DNA from: Pseudomonas sp. SJZ074 | Lineage (GTDB): Bacteria; Pseudomonadota; Gammaproteobacteria; Pseudomonadales; Pseudomonadaceae | Assembly: GCF_007828215.1 (NCBI RefSeq) | Contig: NZ_VIUE01000006.1 | Coordinates: 1-64,000 of the forward strand | Length of the DNA stretch: 64,000 bases | Direction of reading: 5' to 3' | In this document: piece by piece, positions 15,409-25,400 of the stretch | How the letters are laid out: the number at the start of each line of letters is the position of its first letter | How positions within the stretch are numbered: position 1 is the first letter of the stretch | Made by a program: the position numbers and the translations under genes | The notes under the pieces: generated by a model | Seen by the model: only the letters and a program-made list of their open reading frames with translations | Databases searched by the model: none | What the model was told of the DNA's origin: nothing

Positions 15409-17568
15409 CTAGGCCGTCCCGGAACCGACCCGACCCTTGCGCAGCGCCTCGATCACTACCTCTTTTGGCCCGTCGGCCACGATCCGGCCGCTATCCAGCA
15501 CCACCAGTCGATCCACCAGGCTCAGCATCGAGGTGCGGTGGGTGACCAGTAGCAAGGTCTTGCCCTGAATGTGGGTGTGGAGCTTTTGCCGCAAAGTGTC
15601 TTCGCTGCTGTTGTCCATGGCGCTGGTGGGTTCGTCCAACAGCAGGATCGGTGGATCGAGCAGCAGGGCCCGGGCCAGCAGCACGGCTTGGCGCTGGCCG
15701 CCGGACAGCAACTGCCCGCGCTCGCCCACCGGGCGGTCGAAGCCTTGGGGATGCTGGCGAGCCAGTTCGCCGACGCCGGTCAATTCCGCCACTTCGAGCA
15801 TGCGGGCATCGCTGATGTAGCGGGCGCCGAGGGTCAGGTTGTCGCGAAGGCTGCCGGCCAGCAGCGGCAGGTCATGGGCGACATAGCCGATCTGTTGGCG
15901 CAGGTCGGCGACGTCCAGTTGCCGCAGGTCCAGGCCGTCGAGCAGCAACTGGCCCTCCTGCGGTTCGTAGAATCCCATCACCAGACGCGCCAGGGTACTT
16001 TTGCCCGAGCCACTGCGACCGATGATCCCGACCCGTTCACCGGCCTTGAGCTGGAAGCTCGCGTTCGACAGCGCCGGTGTGCTCTGGTCGTTGTAGTGGA
16101 AGGTCACGCCGTGGACGTCCAGTGCCCCCTGCAATTGGGTGCGGTCCAGTGGCCGCTGCCTGGCATCGCGTTCCTGGGGCAAGGCCATCAGGGCGTCGGT
16201 GCTGCGCATGGTCAGTTGCGCCTGCTGGTAACGGGTGATCAGCCCGGCGATCTGCCCCAGTGGCGCCAGGACCCGGCTGCCAAGCATGTAGGACGCCACC
16301 AGCGCGCCGACGCTGAGATTGCCGGCGATGATGCTGTAGACCCCGGCGACGATGGTGGTCATGCCGGCCAATTGCTGCAGGAACAGAGTGCCGTTGGTCG
16401 CCAGTGCCGAGAGGTTGCGCGCGTGGCTGTCCAGGCGGGTGAGGGCGCCGTGGGTGCTTTCCCATTGGTGCTGGCGCTCGCTTTCCGCGCTGCAGGCCTT
16501 GAGGGTTTCCAGGCCGCCGAGGGTTTCGATCAGCAAGGCCTGGCGCTGGGCGCCGAGGGCCAGGCTCTTTTGTACGGTGTCGCGCAAACGCACCTGGATG
16601 ATCAGCGCGAAGATCACTGTGATGGGGAACGCCACCACCGGAATGACCACCAACCAGCCCCCCAGCAAACCGATCACCAACAGCATCAGCACGGCAAAGG
16701 GCAGGTCGATCAGGCTGGTGAGGGTCACGGCGGTGAGAAATTCCCGCAGGCCCTGGAAGTCATGGATGCTCTGGGCGAACCCGCCGATGGTCACCGGCCG
16801 GACCTTCATCGCCATGCCGGTGATGCGCTCAAACAGGGTGGCGGAGAGGATCACGTCGGTTTTCTTGCCGGCGCTGTCCAGCAGGTGCGCGCGCACCACT
16901 CGCAGTACCAGCTCGAAGCCGGTGCCGATCAACAGCCCCACGGCCAACACCCACAGGGTAGACGTGGCCTGGTTCGGCACCACGCGGTCGTAGGTCTGCA
17001 TGACGAACAGCGGCACCATCAACCCCAGCAGGTTGATGAGCAGACTCGCCAGGATCGCATCGCTATACAGCCAGCGCGACAATTTCAAGGTGTCGCGGAA
17101 CCACGCTTCGACCCGTGGCACCAGGGGCGAGCGCAGGTCTTCGAGTTCATGGCGCGGCCGGGCGAACAACGCCTGGCCAGCATAATCGGCGCTCAGTTCC
17201 TCGCGGCTGACCCATTGCTCGCCGCCGTCGGCTTCGCAGGGCAGGATCAATGCCCGGCCGTCCTCGTGCCAGCGTCGCAATACCGCGCAACGACCACCGG
17301 CCAACAGCAGCATCACCGGTAGATTGAGCGGTGAAATCTCGCCCAGGCCACGGCGCAGCACCCGTGCCTGCAAACCGGCCCGGGCCGCTGCACGAGGCAG
17401 CAGGTCCAGGCTCAGCCGTTGGTGCGCCATTGGAAGCCCGGCGCTGAGGCTGGCGCGGCTGACCGTCGCGCCATGGAGTTTGCAGAGGATCAACAGACCA
17501 TCCAGCAGAGGGTCATCGAAGCTCAGGCGCGGGTCGGCGCCGGGGATAGCGGGTTCCATGCTGGTCAC
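15409..17568 (-). CDS. Type I secretion permease/ATPase (LapB/MapB type)
   Basis: This 719-aa ABC exporter has an N-terminal C39-peptidase-like domain that lacks the catalytic cysteine (residues about 15-140), six transmembrane helices, and a C-terminal nucleotide-binding domain with Walker A GRSGSGKS, signature LLSGGQRQA and Walker B ILLLDEPTS followed by the H-loop THR. C39-like domains of this sort bind RTX substrates without cutting them. It follows the TolC gene with a 19-bp gap and precedes the HlyD gene. It would drive export of the adhesin at 19401. Confidence 0.92.
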   Translation of the reverse strand: MTSMEPAIPGADPRLSFDDPLLDGLLILCKLHGATVSRASLSAGLPMAHQRLSLDLLPRAAARAGLQARVLRRGLGEISPLNLPVMLLLAGGRCAVLRRWHEDGRALILPCEADGGEQWVSREELSADYAGQALFARPRHELEDLRSPLVPRVEAWFRDTLKLSRWLYSDAILASLLINLLGLMVPLFVMQTYDRVVPNQATSTLWVLAVGLLIGTGFELVLRVVRAHLLDSAGKKTDVILSATLFERITGMAMKVRPVTIGGFAQSIHDFQGLREFLTAVTLTSLIDLPFAVLMLLVIGLLGGWLVVIPVVAFPITVIFALIIQVRLRDTVQKSLALGAQRQALLIETLGGLETLKACSAESERQHQWESTHGALTRLDSHARNLSALATNGTLFLQQLAGMTTIVAGVYSIIAGNLSVGALVASYMLGSRVLAPLGQIAGLITRYQQAQLTMRSTDALMALPQERDARQRPLDRTQLQGALDVHGVTFHYNDQSTPALSNASFQLKAGERVGIIGRSGSGKSTLARLVMGFYEPQEGQLLLDGLDLRQLDVADLRQQIGYVAHDLPLLAGSLRDNLTLGARYISDARMLEVAELTGVGELARQHPQGFDRPVGERGQLLSGGQRQAVLLARALLLDPPILLLDEPTSAMDNSSEDTLRQKLHTHIQGKTLLLVTHRTSMLSLVDRLVVLDSGRIVADGPKEVVIEALRKGRVGSGTA

Positions 17569-17587
17569 ATTGATCGCTCCCAGTGGG

Positions 17588-18955
17588 CTACTTCAATTCG
17601 GGCAGCCGTGCTTCGCTCTTGACTTCGGTCTGGGCGATGGCGTCCGCCGGCAGCACGATCCGTTGTTTGCTCAACAACAGGCCCATGTTCGCCAGCACCC
17701 GGTACATTGAGTATTCCTCGGTGTAGCGCACTTCGGTGTAGCGACGGTTGGCGTTGTACAGCTCGTTTTCACTGTCGAGCAGGTCGAGCAGGGTCCGCTG
17801 GCCGAGGCCGAACTGATCCTGGTAGGCCGCGCGCACGCGGGCAGTGGTGTCGGCATATTCCCGGGCTGTGGGGGTCTGCTTGCGAGCGTTGAGCATCGCG
17901 TTCCAGGCCAGGCGCGTGTCTTCATTGAGCTGGCGCAAGGCGTTATTGCGAATGTCCATGGCCTGGTCGATCTGGTGCGCGTTGGACGCCAGCCGTGCCT
18001 TGTCGCTGCCGCCGCGGAACAGGTTGTAGTTCATCACCACACCGACCCGCCAGTTGTTGTCGTGACCTTCTTCGCCACCGATGTTGTTATTGGCGCCCAC
18101 CGCGGCCTCGGCGTCGAAGCGTGGGTAGAACGGCGACTTGGCTACTTCATATTGGCTCTCGGCGGACTGCACGTCGGCCTGGGCCGATTTCAAGTAGGGG
18201 TGATTCTCCACCATGCTCTGCTGGGCTTCGCGCAGGTCGGCGGGGATTTCGCCCTTGGTCGATGGCGGTGTTTCCAGTTCATCGGGCATGCGCCCGACCA
18301 CGCTGTAGAAGTTCGCCTCGGCGTCGGCGAGGTCGACCTGGGCGGTGTCGTAGTTGTTCTCCGCCAGCGCCCGACGGGCATTGGACTGGTCGGAATCGGC
18401 CGTGCTGCCCACGCCGCGCTGGGTGCGCAGGCCGATCTGGTCATTGACCCGCAGGTGCGCCTGCAGGTTGTTCTTGGCCAGGGTCACCAGTTCTCGACGC
18501 TTGAGCACTTCGAGGTAGACCTCGATGGTACGCAGGGCCAGGTCCTGGGCGGTGCCTTGTGCGTAATAGGCCCGGGAATTGACCACGCCCTTGGTGCGCT
18601 CCACCTCATTGCTGGTGTTGAACCCGTCAAAGAGCATCTGCCGCAGGCGCAGCTCCGACTGGGTGTAATTCAGGGTGTTGGTGTTGTGATTGCCCTGTGC
18701 ACGGGTGTTGGGGTTGTCGCTATAGCCACGGCCGTAGCCGGCATTCAAATCCACCGACGGAAAGAAGCCCCCCCTGGCGACCTTGACGTCTTCGTTGGCC
18801 GACAGACGGCTGTCCACCCGTTGTGCCAATTCAGGGTGAGTCGCGATGGTGCTCTGGATCGCTTCGGTCAGCGACATGGCCTGCGCAGAAGAAGAGCAGG
18901 CCATCGCCAGCAAAACCGCGCTGCAAAGAGGGGATAAAACGCGCATGGGGTGCAT
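17588..18955 (-). CDS. TolC family outer membrane channel (LapE/MapE type)
   Basis: The 455-aa protein has a signal peptide (cleavage after AQA near residue 26) and the repeated TolC fold: MSLTEAIQSTIATHPELAQR starts the first helical hairpin, GGFFPSVDLNAGYGRGY the first strand, and the duplicated second half begins near ENHPYLKSAQADVQSAES. It should form the outer-membrane and periplasmic tunnel of the type I exporter. It is the first gene of the leftward secretion operon and is divergent from the adhesin across a 445-bp spacer. Confidence 0.9.
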   Translation of the reverse strand: MHPMRVLSPLCSAVLLAMACSSSAQAMSLTEAIQSTIATHPELAQRVDSRLSANEDVKVARGGFFPSVDLNAGYGRGYSDNPNTRAQGNHNTNTLNYTQSELRLRQMLFDGFNTSNEVERTKGVVNSRAYYAQGTAQDLALRTIEVYLEVLKRRELVTLAKNNLQAHLRVNDQIGLRTQRGVGSTADSDQSNARRALAENNYDTAQVDLADAEANFYSVVGRMPDELETPPSTKGEIPADLREAQQSMVENHPYLKSAQADVQSAESQYEVAKSPFYPRFDAEAAVGANNNIGGEEGHDNNWRVGVVMNYNLFRGGSDKARLASNAHQIDQAMDIRNNALRQLNEDTRLAWNAMLNARKQTPTAREYADTTARVRAAYQDQFGLGQRTLLDLLDSENELYNANRRYTEVRYTEEYSMYRVLANMGLLLSKQRIVLPADAIAQTEVKSEARLPELK

Positions 18956-19400
18956 CTCCTGAGGTCTGTTGTGCTTCTGTGTCGCCAGAATATTGACGTA
19001 TTTAAGATCAAAACCGTTTCAACCTTGTAACAACACAGCTAAGAACATCCTGAAGGAAACCTAAGAAGAATTTCTCATAAGTCTTATGCCGAAAAAAACT
19101 TATGTGCCCGGAAAAAAGCAGCACATTGTTCAAGGGTAAGTCCTTTGAAATTGCGGGCTCTGACGGCTTTTAGACGTCAAATAAAAGTTCCATTGGAATT
19201 TTTAAACAATGTGAAGAGGTGCTAACAGGGTTGAATGGGCAGGTCTTCAAGGTGACGGTTTTTTGTCGTTGTGGCGAATGGCTAGCGCTTCTTGAGCCTG
19301 CGAAAGCTGGCAGATTTTCCAGATTTCCTGGTTGTCCCTAAGCACGGGGATTTCTTCACCCATCAAAGTGCCGACCGTGGTTGGCAACGGAGGGATGCAC
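18956..19400. other. Divergent regulatory spacer between exporter and adhesin genes
   Basis: The 445-bp region is clearly AT-richer than its surroundings, notably 19020-19215, and holds no gene. It must carry promoters for both the secretion operon and the adhesin. Lap-type adhesin promoters are often bound by FleQ, but I found no site good enough to name. Confidence 0.6.
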
Positions 19401-22400
19401 ATGGCAGCGCTCATCGGTACAGTCAGCAAGATTGTGGGGCAGGTTTTCGCAGAGACGGCCGCAGGCCAGCGGCGTCCTCTGGTCGAAGGGGACCGGCTGT
19501 ATGCCGGCGAGCACCTGATCACCGGTGCTGAAGGAGCGGTGGCCGTGCACCTTGCGAACGGCCAGGAGCTGACTTTGGGCCGTGAAAGCAACCTGACACT
19601 CTCTACGCAGCTGCTCGCCCACCAGGTACCCCATGTCGATACGCCTGAAGCGGTGACCCCGACGGTCGGGCAACTGACCGACGTGCAGAAACTGCAGCAA
19701 GCCATCGCCGCCGGTGCCGACCCGACCCAGACCGGCGAAGCCACGGCCGCAGGGCCCGGCGCCGGTAATGCGCCCGGTGCCTTGGGTGGAGGGCACAGCT
19801 TTGTGCTGCTGGAGGAAGTGGGCGGTACCGTTGCACCGCAGATCGGGTTCCCTACGGCCGGGTTCAACGGGGTTCCCGAGTTTCCGCTGGTACGTCTGGC
19901 TGGCGATGGGAATGACAATGGCGACAATCAAACTGTGCCACCCGTGACCCCTGAACCACCGGACAATCCCGTGACCCTCGATGGCCTGAACGTGGAGGGC
20001 GGCGAACTGACCGTCAACGAGGCCAACCTGGCCGACGGCTCAGCCAGCAATCCGGGCGCATTGGTACAGAGCGGCACCTTCACCGTCAATGCCCCTGACG
20101 GGTTGAGCAGCTTGAGCATCGGCGGCATCAGCGTGATTGCCGGTGGCGTGCCCGCAGGCTTCCCCCAGGCCATCACCACCGCGCTGGGCAATACCCTGAC
20201 CATCACCGGCTACAACCCCGCCACCGGAGTAGTCAGCTACACCTACACCTTGCTCGACAATGAAACCCATCCCACCGGCGACGGTGCCAATACCCTCACC
20301 GAACAGTTCCCGGTCGTGGCGGTGGACACCGATGGCGACAGCGCCACCGGCACCCTGGACGTCAATATCACCGACGACGTGCCCCAGGCGATCGATGACA
20401 GCAATGCCAGCATCGCATCGGAAACCCTGGCCACCCTCACCGGCAACGTATTGCCCAACGACCACCAGGGCGCCGACCGTATTCCCACCGGCCCAGACAG
20501 CGGGCCGATCATCGGCGGGACGTTCACCGGCACCTACGGCACCCTGGTGCTCAACCCCAACGGTACGTACACCTACACCCTGGATACCAGCGACCCGCAA
20601 TTCGTGGCACTGCATGGCGGGGGAAGCGGGACCGAAACCTTCACCTACACCCTGACCGATGCAGACGGCGATACCAGCACCGCGAACCTGGTGCTGCAGG
20701 TGCACAACAACGACGATCCGGTGATCATCACTGGCCTGGACACCGAGGGTGGTGAGCTGACGGTGCAGGAGAGAAATCTCAGCGACGGCACGAGCCCGGA
20801 TGCGCCAGCCCTGACCCAAAACGGCACCTTCACCGTGACCGCACTGGACGGTGTGCAGACCTTGAGCGTCGGCGGCATCACGGTCGTCAGCGGCGGGGTG
20901 GCGGCAGGTTTTCCACAGTCCATCACCACGGCGCTGGGCAACACCCTGACCATCACCGGCTTCAACGCGGCCACCGGGGTGGTCAGCTACAGCTACACCC
21001 TGCTGGACAACGAAGCCCATCCGAACGCCAACGGCGCCAACAGCCTCAGCGAGCAATTCAACGTCGTGGTCACCGATGACAACGGCACCACGGCAACCGG
21101 CAACCTTGATGTGAACATCATCGACGACCTGCCGCACGCCGTGGACGACAGCAACGCCAGCACCGCCTCGGAAACCAACCTGACCTTGACCGGCAGCGTG
21201 CTGGGCAACGACACCGAAGGTGCCGACCACGTCGCTTCCGGCCCGATCACGCCGGGCACGTTCACCGGCACCTACGGCACCCTGGTGCTCAACGCCGATG
21301 GTTCCTACACCTACACCCTCAACCCCGCCGGCACGGATTTCAAAGGTTTGCACGGTGGCGGCAACGGCACTGACACCTTCACCTACACCCTGACCGATGC
21401 AGACGGCGACACCAGCACCGCGAACCTGGTGCTGCAGGTGCACAACAACGACGATCCGGTGATCATCACCGGCTTGGATACCGACGGCGGCGAGCTGACG
21501 GTGCAGGAGAAAAACCTCAGCGACGGCAGCAGTCCTGATACATCAGCGCTGACTCAAAACGGCACCTTCACCGTGACCGCGCTGGACGGTGTGCAGACCT
21601 TGAGTGTCGGCGGCATCACGGTCGTCAGCGGCGGGGTGGCGGCAGGTTTTCCACAGTCCATCACCACGGCGCTGGGCAACACCCTGACCATCACCGGCTT
21701 CAACGCGGCCACCGGGGTGGTCAGCTACAGCTACACCCTGCTGGACAACGAAGCCCATCCGAACGCCAACGGTGCCAACAGCCTCAGCGAGCAATTCAAC
21801 GTCGTGGTCACCGATGACAACGGCACCACGGCAACCGGCAACCTTGATGTGAACATCATCGACGACCTGCCGCACGCCGTGGACGACAGCAACGCCAGCA
21901 CCGCCTCGGAAACCAACCTGACCTTGACCGGCAGCGTGCTGGGCAACGACACCGAAGGTGCCGACCACGTCGCTTCCGGCCCGATCACGCCGGGCACGTT
22001 TACCGGCACCTACGGCACCCTGGTGCTCAACGCCGATGGTTCCTACACCTACACCCTCAACCCCGCCGACACGGATTTCAAAGGTTTGCACGGTGGCGGC
22101 AACGGCACTGACACCTTCACCTACACCCTGACCGATGCAGACGGCGACACCAGCACCGCGAACCTGGTGCTGCAGGTGCACAACAACGACGATCCGGTGA
22201 TCATCACCGGCTTGGATACCGACGGCGGCGAGCTGACGGTGCAGGAGAAAAACCTCAGCGACGGCAGCAGTCCTGATACATCAGCGCTGACTCAAAACGG
22301 CACCTTCACCGTGACCGCACTGGACGGCGTGCAGACCTTGAGTGTCGGCGGCATCACGGTCGTCAGCGGCGGGGTGGCGGCAGGTTTTCCACAGTCCATC

Positions 22401-25400
22401 ACCACGGCGCTGGGCAACACCCTGACCATCACCGGCTTCAACGCGGCCACCGGGGTGGTCAGCTACAGCTACACCCTGCTGGACAACGAAGCCCATCCGA
22501 ACGCCAACGGTGCCAACAGCCTCAGCGAGCAATTCACCGTCGTCGCCACGGATGACAACGGCACCACGGCAACCGGCAATCTCGATGTGAACATCGTCGA
22601 CGACCTGCCCACCGCCCACGCCGATTCTGCCTCGGTGAATGAAGGCGGGACAGTCAGCGGCAATGTCCTGGACAACGACGTGGGCGGTGCCGATGGGCCT
22701 GCTGCCAGTGGTGCGGTGATTGGTGTACGCGCCGGTGACGACACCTCGACTCCGGCGATTGGCGGTCTCAACACCCAGATCAATGGCACCTACGGCTACC
22801 TGACCCTGGATGCCAATGGCAACGCGGTCTACCACAGCAACCCGGACAGCGTCAGTGCCCCCGGCGCCACGGACGTGTTCACTTACACCGTGCGCGATGC
22901 CGACGGTGATGAAAGCACCACTACCATCACCATCGACGTACACGACGTATGCCTGGTCGCCACGCCGGATCAAGACATCAGCGTCCACGAAAAAGCCCTC
23001 GATCTGAATCAGGATGGCCTGGACCTGGCCCCCGGCACTGTCACCGGCAGCGACCCGAGCGCCACCAGTGAAACCGCTACCGGCAGTCTCGTGGGGGCGG
23101 TAACCGGTGCCGTTGGCGCCGTGACCTTCACCTTGGTGAGCGACGCCACCGGCACCCACGGGCAGTTGTTACTCAACCCGGACGGCTCCTACACCTACAC
23201 CCTGACCTCGCCCGCAACGACAACGCCCAATGCCAATGATGGCCCGAACGCGCTCAGTGAAAGTTTCACCTATCAAGCCACGGACTCCTTGGGCAACACC
23301 GTCACCAGCACCATCGTCATCAACATCGTCGACGATGTGCCAAATGCTTATTGCGACACAGCCGCGGTGGTGGAGGGCGGGACGGTCAGCGGTAACGTGC
23401 TGGACAACGACGTGCTCGGCGCCGACGGCGGTACCGTCATCGGCGTACGGGTTGGCGGCGACACTTCAACCCCGGTTGTTGGCGGTCTGAACACCCAGAT
23501 CAACGGTACCTACGGCTACCTGACCCTGGATGCCAATGGCAACGCGGTCTACCACAGCAACCCGGACAGCGTCGGCGCACCCGGCGCCACGGATGTGTTC
23601 ACCTACACCGTGCGCGATGGCGATGGGGATGAGAGCACCACTACGATCACCATCGATGTACACAACAGCTGCCTTGTTGCCGAAACGGACCACGACATTA
23701 CCGTCTATGAAAAAGCCCTCGATCTGAATCAGGACGGCCAGGACCTGGCCCCTGGCACAGTCACTGGCAGCGATCCGAGCGGTACCGGCGAAACGGCCAG
23801 CGGCAGCCTGGTCGGTTCGGTGTCGGGTGCCACTGGCGCGGTGACCTTCACCCTGGTGGGCAACGCCACGGGGGCTTATGGTCAACTGCTGCTGCATCCT
23901 GACGGCTCCTACACCTACACCCTGACCTCGCCCGCCACGACGACCCCCCACGCCAATGACGGTCCGAACGCCTTGAGCGAAAGCTTCACCTATCAGGCCA
24001 CGGATTCCCTGGGCAACACCGTTACCGGCAACCTGGTGGTGAGCATCGTCGACGATGTGCCCAGCGCCGTTGCATCGGAACGTTCAGTGACGGCGGTGGA
24101 GATCGATTCGAACCTGCTGATCGTGCTCGATGTGTCCGGCAGCATGGCCGATGCTTCCGGCATGCCGGGGCTTTCGCGGCTGGATTTGGCGAAGCAGGCC
24201 ATCGGTGCCTTGCTGGATAAATATGATGACATGGGCGATGTGAAGGTCCAGTTGGTGACCTTCAGCAGCAGCGCCACCGACCAGACCTCGGTATGGGTCG
24301 ATGTGGCGACCGCCAAGACGCTGCTCACCAGCCTGACGGCGGGCGGCGGGACCAACTACGATGCGGCAGTGGCGGCGGCCAAGACTGCGTTCGTCACCTC
24401 CGGGCAACTGACCGGGGCGCAGAACATCGGTTACTTCTTCTCTGACGGCAAACCGACGTCGGGCCAGGAAACCGGTGCGGCAGACGAAGCCGCCTGGAAA
24501 GCCTTCCTCGACGCCAACGGCATCAAGAACTACGCCATCGGCCTGGGCAGCGGGGTCAGCAATGCCAACCTCGACCCGCTGGCCTACGATGGCAGCACCC
24601 ATACCAACACCACCGCCGTGGTGGTGACCGATCTCAACCAGCTCAACTCGGTATTGTCCGGCACCGTGCAAGGCGTGCCGGTCACCGGCAGCCTGTTGGG
24701 CGAGGGCGGTACGTTCGGCGCCGACGGAGGCTATGTCAAAAGCCTGGTGGTCGATGGCACCACGTACAGCTATGACCCGGCCGCCAACGGTGGTCAGGGT
24801 GCATTGACGGCCAGTGGCGGGGCCAACCATGGCACGTTCAACAGCGTGAACAACAGCGTGAGCATCGCCACCGCCCACAACGGCACGCTGGTGATCAACC
24901 TCGACAGCGGCGAGTACAGCTACACCTCTCAGACCACCACCAGTACGGTGATCAGCGAAAACATCGCCTACACCGTCAGTGACAACGATGGCGACCTGGC
25001 GAGTTCCAGCCTGGTGATTAACGTCGTGCCTAACAGTCCACCCGTGGCGATGGGCGACAACGTCATCACCAACGTGCTGTCGGGCAATATCGTGGTACCG
25101 GGAGAACTGTTGCTGGGCAACGACAGTGACGCCAATGGCGATCCGCTGACCGCTGCACCCACCAGCTTCAACACCGGTTGGGTCGGCAAAGGCGCGGACT
25201 TCACCGGCAGCACTGGCACGGTCAGCTTCACCGGCAACAACGTGCAGTCGATCAATCTCGACCGCAGTACCTTCGTCGCCAATCCCGCCGCCATGACGGC
25301 GGTGCTGGTGGTCAGCGGTGCACTGGGGATGGTGTCCAACAACAATACCAACGATGAGGATCGCCTCAACATCAGTCTCAAGCAAGGTGAAACCCTGACC

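Noticed and set aside
15571..17322. 583-codon plus-strand open frame opposite the secretion ATPase gene
   Set aside because: It is exactly antisense to a clear ABC transporter, has Gln/His/Gly-rich shadow composition and no recognisable motif.
18956..19400. FleQ box in the adhesin/exporter spacer
   Set aside because: The best match (GTCAAATAAAAG near 19176) has the wrong internal spacing, so I do not claim it.
20703..24042. Regularly spaced repeats, checked as a possible CRISPR array or satellite
   Set aside because: Units are 720-738 bp, all in one reading frame, and encode repeated adhesin domains.
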